DNA of 64,000 bases, taken from contig NZ_LNQC01000037.1 of NCBI RefSeq assembly GCF_001651855.1, positions 1 through 64,000 on the forward strand, given 5' to 3'. Of the stretch, positions 44,312 to 51,014 are shown in pieces. Numbering within the stretch: the stretch's first letter is position 1; the number at the start of each line of letters is the position of its first letter. Under the pieces are notes generated by a model. The model did no database searches. It worked only from the letters and a program-made list of their open reading frames with translations, and had not been told where the DNA came from. Both the position numbers and the translations under genes were made by a program. Source of the stretch: Sinorhizobium americanum. GTDB lineage: Bacteria > Pseudomonadota > Alphaproteobacteria > Rhizobiales > Rhizobiaceae.

Positions 44312-45097
44312 ATGTCCATTCCCCCCGTAAAGGCCAAGCTTCTCGAAGGCCGCAAGGGTCTCGTCGTCGGCATCGCCAACGACCGCTCGATTGCCTGGGG
44401 CTGCGCGCGTGCATTCCGGGCCTTCGGGGCGGAAGTCGCGATCACCTATCTCAACGACAAAGCCAGGCCCCATGTGGAGCCGCTGGCGCGCGAGCTCGAG
44501 GCCGCGATCTTTCTGCCGCTGGACGTCGCCGTGCCCGGCCAGATCGAGGCTGTCTTCGAGCGCATCGCGGAGACCTGGGGAGAGCTCGACTTCCTCGTCC
44601 ACTCGATCGCCTTTTCGCCGAAGGATGCGCTCGGCGGGCGGGTGACCGATGTCTCCCGCGAGGGCTTCCTGACGACGATGGAAATCTCCTGCTGGTCCTT
44701 CATCCGCATGGCGCACTTGGCCGAACCGCTGATGAAGCGCGGCGGGACTCTCTTCACGATGACGTATCACGGCTCGCAGGTGGTGGTGGAGAACTACAAC
44801 ATCATGGGCGTCGCCAAGGCCGCACTCGAAAGCGCTGTCCGCTATATCGCTGCAGAGCTCGGCCCGAAGGGCATCCGCGTGCACGCCATCTCTCCCGGCG
44901 CTCTTGCAACCCGCGCCGCGTCAGGCATTCCCGAGTTCGATGCGCTTCTGGAGAAGACGAAGGTGAAGTCGCCGACGCGCGAGCTGGTCGACATCGACGA
45001 CGTCGGCGTCGCGACGGCATTTCTCGCGCACGAGGCCGCGCGGCTCATCACCGGTCAGGTGCTCTACGTTGACGGCGGCTACCACATCATCGACTGA
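44312..45097 (+). CDS. fabI: Enoyl-ACP reductase FabI
   Basis: A 261-residue NAD(P)H-dependent reductase of the last step of fatty-acid elongation. The cofactor motif is GIANDRSIAWG (20-30). The active site has Tyr152 (TYHGS) and the Y-x6-K motif Tyr162...Lys169 (YNIMGVAK), as in FabI rather than general short-chain dehydrogenases. SPGALATRAASGIPEFD is the substrate-loop region. CGGAGG precedes the ATG, which lies 16 bases after ackA. Rhizobia usually carry more than one fabI copy; this one is tied to acetyl-phosphate metabolism and may act on a special acyl chain. Confidence 0.92.
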   Translation: MSIPPVKAKLLEGRKGLVVGIANDRSIAWGCARAFRAFGAEVAITYLNDKARPHVEPLARELEAAIFLPLDVAVPGQIEAVFERIAETWGELDFLVHSIAFSPKDALGGRVTDVSREGFLTTMEISCWSFIRMAHLAEPLMKRGGTLFTMTYHGSQVVVENYNIMGVAKAALESAVRYIAAELGPKGIRVHAISPGALATRAASGIPEFDALLEKTKVKSPTRELVDIDDVGVATAFLAHEAARLITGQVLYVDGGYHIID

Positions 45098-45122
45098 AGA
45101 CGGAACAACACCCCCAACCCGC

Positions 45123-46040
45123 CTAAACCGCCAATTCCCCTTCGGCCATCTTCACCGCGTGGCCGCCGATGCGGGCGGTCGAAATCTTGCCGCCGGCAAT
45201 GTCGAGGTGCAGGTGGATGAATGAAGGGCGCGCCATTTCGACCCCCTGCTCCACCAGGATCGCGTGATGCCCGTCGACGAGTTCGTCGAAGAGGTGAATC
45301 GCGCCGGAAAGTGCCGCCACGGCCGCGCCGGTTGCCGGGTCTTCGGCGATTCCCATCTCCGGCGCAAACATGCGGGCATGGAAGCGGGCCGTGTGGTTGA
45401 TGCCGCCGCGGCAGTAAAGATAGGCGGCGGCGAGCCGGCCTTCCGCCAGCGGCGCAAGCCGCTCCCAGCGCTGCGGGTCGAACTCGACCGCCGCAACGGC
45501 AGCGATATCGTGCAACGGCACCATGACGAAGGGAACGCCGGCACTCCAGAAGGAAATGACATGGTTCTCGAAGCCGATCTGCGTTGCCTTGAGGCTCAGC
45601 GCATCGGCAATCGCCTGCTTGTCGAAGCGCGCGTCCAGCCGGCTGGGCTTACGCGGCAGGTCGAACTCGGCGAAGGTCGCGGCTCCGGGCCGCAGCCGCA
45701 CCGCCGCCCGCACCGGCCCGACCTTCTGTTCCAGGACTTGCATGAGATCGAGCGGCTTCTCAGTATCGCCGTAGAGCGCCTCTGCTATTGCCACGGCCGC
45801 GCCGACCGTCGGATGACCGGCGAAGGGCAGTTCGTGCCAGGGCGTGTAAATCCGAAGCTGCACCGCATGCGTTGCGCTCCCCCGCCGCTGAATGAACACC
45901 GTCTCCGAAAGATTGAATTCCTGGGCGATCGACTGCATCGCCGAGTCGCTCAGGTCTTCGGCATCGAACACCACAGCAAGCGGATTTCCCTCGAGAAGCT
46001 TCTCGGTGAAGACGTCGTAGATCGCGTAGCGTCGTCCCAT
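45123..46040 (-). CDS. PhzF-family isomerase/epimerase
   Basis: A 305-residue PhzF-like protein with two related halves. Characteristic stretches are YDVFTEKLLEGNPLAVVF, FNLSETVFI with the catalytic Glu, the loop PWHELPFAGHPTVGAAVAI, and in the second half MGIAEDPATGAAVAAL. The start at 46040 begins directly with the conserved strand; the open frame before it is unlike the family. The substrate is unknown; most family members outside phenazine operons are uncharacterised. It is convergent with fabI. Confidence 0.88.
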   Translation of the reverse strand: MGRRYAIYDVFTEKLLEGNPLAVVFDAEDLSDSAMQSIAQEFNLSETVFIQRRGSATHAVQLRIYTPWHELPFAGHPTVGAAVAIAEALYGDTEKPLDLMQVLEQKVGPVRAAVRLRPGAATFAEFDLPRKPSRLDARFDKQAIADALSLKATQIGFENHVISFWSAGVPFVMVPLHDIAAVAAVEFDPQRWERLAPLAEGRLAAAYLYCRGGINHTARFHARMFAPEMGIAEDPATGAAVAALSGAIHLFDELVDGHHAILVEQGVEMARPSFIHLHLDIAGGKISTARIGGHAVKMAEGELAV

Positions 46041-46350
46041 GCATCCCCCCGCCGCCGGCGCGTTACCCGATGCCCCTAGTCCGAGATCCGGACTGGCAGG
46101 AAGCTTGCAACGCCCTCGTCGGCGCGGCAAGGCAAAACTTGCTTGGATAGCCATGACGTTCCGAAGCGAGATGCGGCAGTTTTGCGAATGCGAGAGCACC
46201 TTGGAATAACAGCCTCCGTCGCTGGGACGACCTTTCGGCCCTCAACGACAATCGCTATGAGACGTTGCTACAAGCCCTCGGGGAACGGGAGCGCGAGAAG
46301 CGGCGCGCCGACTGCGACAGAAAGTGCGACAGAAAGGACGTGGCAGGAAC
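46041..46350. other. Intergenic stretch before the MFS gene
   Basis: No gene is called. One plus-strand frame around 46205-46335 reads like coding sequence (RRWDDLSALNDNRYETLLQA, then LGEREREK) but has no start and runs into the MFS gene, so it may be a remnant of a lost gene. Confidence 0.4.
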
Positions 46351-47556
46351 ATGGCAATCGAGGCGATGTCACGCAGAACTATCCCGGCCGGCGTCTGGGC
46401 CCTCGGCTTCGTCTCGATGCTGATGGACATCTCCTCGGAGATGATCCACGCGCTGTTGCCCCTCTACATGGTCACCGTGCTCGGCACATCGACGCTCGTG
46501 GTCGGAGTTATCGAGGGCATAGCCGAGGCGACGGCCTCGATCACCAAGGTTTTCTCAGGCGCACTCAGCGATTGGCTGGGCAAGCGCAAGTTCCTGGCCG
46601 TTCTCGGCTATGGCCTGGCGGCGCTCACCAAACCGATCTTTCCGCTCGCCACCTCCGTGGAATGGCTGGTGGGGGCGCGTTTCATCGATCGCGTCGGCAA
46701 AGGCATCCGCGGGGCTCCGCGCGACGCGCTCGTCGCCGACCTCGCCCCACCGCACCTGCGCGGCGCCAGCTTCGGCCTGCGCCAGTCGCTCGATACGGTT
46801 GGCGCATTCACCGGCCCCCTCCTCGCCATCGGCCTGATGTGGCTGACAGCGGATCACTTTCAGGCCGTGTTCTGGTTCGCGGTGATTCCCGCCTTTCTTT
46901 CCGTTGGCGTGCTTGTCGTTTGGGTCAAGGAGCCAGAGCGACCGAAGGAATTGCGCCGGGTGCGGATGCCGCTGCGTCGTGATGAACTCCGTCGGCTCGG
47001 ATCGGCCTATTGGTGGGTCGTGGCCGTCGCCGCGGTCTTCACGCTGGCCCGCTTCAGCGAGGCCTTTCTCATCCTGCGCGCCCAGTCGATCGGCCTGTCT
47101 CCGGCGCTGGCGCCGGTCGTCCTCGTGATCATGAGCTTCGCCTACGCGCTCTCGGCCTATCCTGCCGGCGTGCTCTCCGACCGTTTGAACCGCTTGCCAC
47201 TTCTCGTGCTCGGCCTTGTCCTCCTGGTCTTGGCCGACCTTGTCCTCGCCTTCACGACGGGCATCGTAACGCTCGGCATTGGCGTCGCGCTTTGGGGGCT
47301 GCATATGGGCCTCACCCAAGGATTGCTGGCGACCTTGATCGCCGACGCGGCGCCGGCGGAACTGCGTGGCACCGCCTTCGGCATGTTCAACTTGGTGACC
47401 GGCATCGCCCTGCTGCTTGCCAGCATCATCGCCGGCGCTCTCTGGGACATCGCCGGGCCGCAGGCAACCTTCGTCGCCGCCGCTGCCTTCTCCTTCTTGA
47501 CGATTGTGGGGCTGGTTCCGGTCAGATCCCGGCTCCGCCGGCGTGACAGAGCATGA
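46351..47556 (+). CDS. Major facilitator superfamily transporter
   Basis: A 401-residue, 12-helix transporter. The motif-A loop between helices 2 and 3 is GALSDWLGKRKFLAVLGYG, and helix 4 has RFIDRVGKGIRGAPRDALVAD, a pattern shared with multidrug/antibiotic exporters of the MFS_1 group. The repeat of motif A in the second half is GVLSDRLNRLPLLVLG. An ATG at 46351 follows AGGAA. The substrate is unknown. Confidence 0.87.
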   Translation: MAIEAMSRRTIPAGVWALGFVSMLMDISSEMIHALLPLYMVTVLGTSTLVVGVIEGIAEATASITKVFSGALSDWLGKRKFLAVLGYGLAALTKPIFPLATSVEWLVGARFIDRVGKGIRGAPRDALVADLAPPHLRGASFGLRQSLDTVGAFTGPLLAIGLMWLTADHFQAVFWFAVIPAFLSVGVLVVWVKEPERPKELRRVRMPLRRDELRRLGSAYWWVVAVAAVFTLARFSEAFLILRAQSIGLSPALAPVVLVIMSFAYALSAYPAGVLSDRLNRLPLLVLGLVLLVLADLVLAFTTGIVTLGIGVALWGLHMGLTQGLLATLIADAAPAELRGTAFGMFNLVTGIALLLASIIAGALWDIAGPQATFVAAAAFSFLTIVGLVPVRSRLRRRDRA

Positions 47557-47618
47557 GCGCGACAATCCAGCTTCGATAGAGAAGCCACGTCGAGTGCGCA
47601 TCGACCAAGTTCCCAAGA

Positions 47619-48359
47619 CTACTTAATTTCTCGCCGAGCAAAGAGCCAATCGAGGATCGGCGGGATAAACTCCGGATAGTTGTGCGCATGCGGTTCGGGC
47701 CCACGGATCGCCAGCGCCTCGTCGACCTCTGGATGCGGATCGCTCGCGATATGCGCCGCTACCCGCGCGACGACCTCGTCCGCTGTAGCGGGGAGCCGGA
47801 AAACGCGAAACACGGTGATCGTGCCGGCCATGTGGATGGCGTGCCAGCCCGGTTCGGCGGATGCCTCGGAGAGCGAAATGCCCGTTTCCTCCTTCACTTC
47901 GCGGGCAATGTTGCCGGCGACGTCGCAACGCCCGTCGACGACGTCTTCCGGTTCCAGCGAGCCGCCGGGGCTGTAGACGCGGCCGGCATTGGCCGTGTGG
48001 GCGCCCATGCGGATGGCGATCAGGGCACCGTCCGAGGAAAGCAGCATCGGCATGCCGAAGATGTGGTAGGCCCCCGGTCCCCGCGTCTTTCGCCACCAGA
48101 GAAAGGTCGAGTAGGGAACGATATGCGCCCGTGCGGCGATGCGTCCTTCGGCGATGCGGATCGACCGCTGCAGCACCATCCTGCCGTCGAACAGGTGCGG
48201 ATTGGCGGCGATCTCGCGCTGCCAGCTCTCCCGCGCGCGCTCCCGCTCGGCAAGGTGGAACGGGTGCGGTTCGGCCGAAACCTCTATGTCGATCTCCGAC
48301 ACCGGGAAAACCTTACCTTCCGTGGGCCACGCGGTCCGATTGCTCTCGAGGAGGGTCAT
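47619..48359 (-). CDS. Nudix hydrolase
   Basis: A 246-residue protein. The Nudix box is stretched: GGSLEPEDVVDGRCDVAGNI followed by AREVKEETGI, with the REVKEETG metal-binding core intact. The N-terminal 95 residues (including PFHLAERERARESWQREIAA) precede the domain and are seen in a rhizobial subgroup. The substrate, probably a nucleoside diphosphate derivative, is unknown. The start at 48359 lies 2 bases after the stop of the upstream EEP gene, so the two are coupled. Confidence 0.83.
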   Translation of the reverse strand: MTLLESNRTAWPTEGKVFPVSEIDIEVSAEPHPFHLAERERARESWQREIAANPHLFDGRMVLQRSIRIAEGRIAARAHIVPYSTFLWWRKTRGPGAYHIFGMPMLLSSDGALIAIRMGAHTANAGRVYSPGGSLEPEDVVDGRCDVAGNIAREVKEETGISLSEASAEPGWHAIHMAGTITVFRVFRLPATADEVVARVAAHIASDPHPEVDEALAIRGPEPHAHNYPEFIPPILDWLFARREIK

Positions 48360-48361
48360 CG

Positions 48362-49468
48362 TCAGATGTCCAGCGTCATGACGACCGGGCAATGATCCGA
48401 GGCCTTGGGCCTGTCCCAGCCGGTGCGCGGGTAACGCTCCACCTCCTGCCCCGCGGGGAAGATCGTTCGGAATGGCTGGCCGGCGCGGACGATTTCCGGA
48501 ATACGGCCGGCATTGCGCCGCGCGAGCGCCGGCGACAGCCAGATATAGTCGAGTTGGCAAAGGTGCCGTTCCTCCGGACCGCGGCTGTGGAAGAGAGTCC
48601 AGCGGTCGAGCAGCGGTCGTCTCGACACGGGATTCTCGACGAATCCGTCATGGCTGAGAATATCGAGCGCGCTCGCCTCTTCCTGGCGCGGCACGAATTC
48701 GTAGCCGTTCCGCCGGTCGCCGAGGATGACCACCTTCTCCTGATAATCATTCATGTCCCCACAAATGGCGAACATCTTGTCCGCCGTATGGCCGCGGCCG
48801 AAGCGGCTTTCGATGACATGGCGCACCGCTCTCGCCTCTGCCACTCGAATGGCCATGGTGGCCCGCCGACCGTCGAGGCCATCGCGCGCCGGTCCCATCG
48901 ACTTGAAATGCACCACGTAGAGCGTCAGCGGCCGGCCACCGACCCGCAGATCCACTTCCAGGCAGTCGCGCTTGAAGATGCGATCGCGCGGGCGGTTGGT
49001 CAGAGCCAGTTCGTCGTTGAAGAGGCCGAGATCCTCATAGGTCAGCGCCGCATGGCTCTTGACCTCCAGGCATTCGATCTTCTGCCCGTCGCGCGTCTCC
49101 TCGCGCGTCAGCACCGCCACGTCGATGCCGCGCGAGTCGTTGCCTTCGATCAGATATTTCTGCCGGTATCCGTTGCCGACCATGCGGAAGAGGTAGCCAT
49201 ATTCGAAAGCCTGCAGGGCCGCCATGTTATCCGCCTCCTGCAGGCAGAGAATGTCGGCGTCGCAGTCGGCGATGGCAAGCGCCGACAATTGTCGCGTGTC
49301 GTCTGTGTGGGCGATCGTGCGCGCCTCCTCCAGCCGCTGATACTCCGCCTCGCTGCGCACATCGAAAAGCCTCAACACCCGGTCCTGCTTGAGCTGGTTG
49401 CGGAAGCCGGAAAAATCGAACCGGCTCAGGAGGTTCTCGATATTGAACGTGGCGAGGCGAAGCGACAT
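48362..49468 (-). CDS. Endonuclease/exonuclease/phosphatase family protein
   Basis: A 368-residue EEP-fold enzyme with the expected metal and catalytic residues: ATFNIENL (Asn), LCLQEAD (Glu), VVHFKS (His), ICGDMND (Asp and Asn), CQLDYIWLS (Asp) and ASDHCPV (Asp-His). No signal peptide is present, so it is cytosolic. The substrate could be nucleic acid or a phosphoester. It is the first gene of a pair with the Nudix hydrolase. Confidence 0.87.
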   Translation of the reverse strand: MSLRLATFNIENLLSRFDFSGFRNQLKQDRVLRLFDVRSEAEYQRLEEARTIAHTDDTRQLSALAIADCDADILCLQEADNMAALQAFEYGYLFRMVGNGYRQKYLIEGNDSRGIDVAVLTREETRDGQKIECLEVKSHAALTYEDLGLFNDELALTNRPRDRIFKRDCLEVDLRVGGRPLTLYVVHFKSMGPARDGLDGRRATMAIRVAEARAVRHVIESRFGRGHTADKMFAICGDMNDYQEKVVILGDRRNGYEFVPRQEEASALDILSHDGFVENPVSRRPLLDRWTLFHSRGPEERHLCQLDYIWLSPALARRNAGRIPEIVRAGQPFRTIFPAGQEVERYPRTGWDRPKASDHCPVVMTLDI

Positions 49469-49504
49469 CGGGCCATCCGCAGTTGGAAATGCCGCGGAGA
49501 TTAG

Positions 49505-49590
49505 AGCATTTTGCAGTCAGGTGGAAACACCTGACGTCGCACAAATGCGGCAAAAACAAACAGATAGAACGGCGGCGCGAACGTGTGTGA
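49505..49590. repeat. Palindromic intergenic element
   Basis: GCATTTTGCA, then GTCAGGTG-GAAA-CACCTGAC (49516-49535, perfect 8-bp stem), then GTCGCACAAATGCGGCAAAAAC and GGCGGCGCG. The layout resembles the short mosaic repeats between rhizobial genes, but I cannot name the family. It lies upstream of the EEP gene. Confidence 0.45.
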
Positions 49591-49642
49591 GCGCAACCCG
49601 CCCGTTGGCGTCCGATATCGGCGGGACGGCCCTATGTCCGTC

Positions 49643-50086
49643 CTATCGTCTGACGGCGACCACCTGGCCGCGGCTGAAATAGGACAGTTGCACCCTCCCC
49701 GATTGATTGCCGCCGATCACCCGGGCGGTCGATTTCGACAGCGTGGACAGGATGCCGACATGGTAGTTCCGGCCGGTTCTGACCACGATGACGTCGCCCG
49801 GCCTGGCATAGGAAAGCCTGATCGGTGCGCCGAACCTCAGCCAGGACCGCGCAAAACTGTAGCTCTGCGGCGGTTGCCGACCGGCTTTTCGGGCGATCAT
49901 GCCCATGAAGTGTCCGCACCAGGGCGTGCGTGCCGGATTGATGCCGAGGGCAGCGCGCAGCCGCTTGTTGTTCTTCACCTCATGCAGTCCCGCATATTGC
50001 TGCGCCTGGGCCAGCATGCCCGCGGACGCGGTCTCGGGTGAGGTAAGCGCGACAAATGCCGCAGTCAGAAACGCCACAACCTTCAT
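49643..50086 (-). CDS. Secreted TIGR02594/CHAP-like protein
   Basis: A 147-residue protein with a signal peptide (MKVVAFLTAAFVALTSPETASA). The mature domain has PARTPWCGHFMGMIARKAG with the catalytic Cys, SFARSWLRFG, PGDVIVVRTGRNYHVGIL with the catalytic His, and GGNQSGRVQLSYF. This matches TIGR02594, a NlpC/P60-CHAP-related group presumed to cut peptidoglycan peptides. AAAGGAG precedes the ATG at 50086. Long open codons before it are not used. Confidence 0.82.
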   Translation of the reverse strand: MKVVAFLTAAFVALTSPETASAGMLAQAQQYAGLHEVKNNKRLRAALGINPARTPWCGHFMGMIARKAGRQPPQSYSFARSWLRFGAPIRLSYARPGDVIVVRTGRNYHVGILSTLSKSTARVIGGNQSGRVQLSYFSRGQVVAVRR

Positions 50087-50953
50087 GATTCGGGTCTCCT
50101 TTATGCGCGGACCGGCCTCATGCCGGCTTGCGCCGCTCTGCGTCTCCGACCATCGCACCGGGTTCGCCCTCCTCCGACACGCAAATTTTGCGCGCGCAAA
50201 GAGCCGTCCGCGCTCGGGAGAGCTTCCCGAGCGCGCGAACGAAAACTCCGGTATCAAAGGGCTAGAGCGTCCTTGATCGAGGCGCACGACAACCCCAGGC
50301 TAACCCCGGGGAGGTCGAAACTTTGCATGGCTCCGCCCGAGAGCGGTACCGCACTACAGCGCCGCGCGTCCTATCAGACGCGCAAAGGTCGCTGTAGCAC
50401 TTTGAATTGCTGCATGTCTTTGTTCTTAAATCGAGGTCGATTTAAGAAGACATGCAGTTAGCAACCACGCAAACTACACCACGCCTTCGCTACGACGTAC
50501 GAAAGACTCTCTAGCGCTTTGAGGCTGCACGTCTTCTGTCGCCGAAAGCCCGGGCACGGGTTCCAGCTTGAAGTTGCAGCCGGCCTGCGAACTGCAATGG
50601 CCGTGCCCCAACCTGATGGCGGTCGATCAACGAGAGATAAAATTCCCCTGCCAGCCGTTGGTCAGCGGGCAGAACTTTGCCGATGAGGTGCAGCGAAATT
50701 GTGGCAGAGATCGCGCCCAACATGCGAGAGGCGCGCATTTCTAGCCCGTCGGGCTGGATCGGCCCAAAAATGGCGCGTCTTCGTCGAGAAGTACCGAGAT
50801 TTTGTGCACGTGCAATTGCGCCGCGCCACCCGCGGCGCGCGTGTGGCGGCGCTGTGCGAGCGCGGCTATTGCTATAGGCTGCGTGCCAGCGCCGCACTTT
50901 TCCGGGGTCCATGCGCGATAGAGGACAGGCCCTTCGCTTGAGGCACGATGAAT
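50087..50953. other. Long intergenic region with a RIME1 element
   Basis: Apart from the repeat at 50354-50457 it holds only overlapping short frames. The longest (50511-50984, minus) is Arg/Ala-rich without a ribosome site and reads through the terminator of the RTX gene, so it is not called. Part of it may be decayed coding sequence. Confidence 0.5.
50354..50457. repeat. RIME1 rhizobial intergenic mosaic element
   Basis: Two adjacent palindromes. The first pairs CTACAGCG (50354-50361) with CGCTGTAG (50390-50397) and encloses GCGCGTC/GACGCGC. After GCACTTTGAATTG the second pairs CTGCATGTC with GACATGCAG (ends at 50410 and 50457) around TTCTTAAATCGA/TCGATTTAAGAA. This is the organisation I know for RIME1 in Sinorhizobium. 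Confidence 0.8.
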
Positions 50954-50954
50954 C

Positions 50955-50984
50955 ATGGGGCGGGATGCGACCATCCCGCCCCAT
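50955..50984 (-). terminator. Terminator-like hairpin after the RTX gene
   Basis: ATGGGGCGGGATG and CATCCCGCCCCAT form a perfect 13-bp stem with the loop CGAC, 30 bases past the RTX stop. The trailing T-run is weak (GATTC), so it may also act as an mRNA 3' stabiliser. Confidence 0.65.
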
Positions 50985-51014
50985 TTGCCGATCAGACCGG
51001 GTAGGCGCACCCGC

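Noticed and set aside
50511..50984. 157-codon minus-strand frame in the long intergenic gap
   Set aside because: No ribosome site, biased Arg/Ala composition, and it would begin inside the terminator of the RTX gene.
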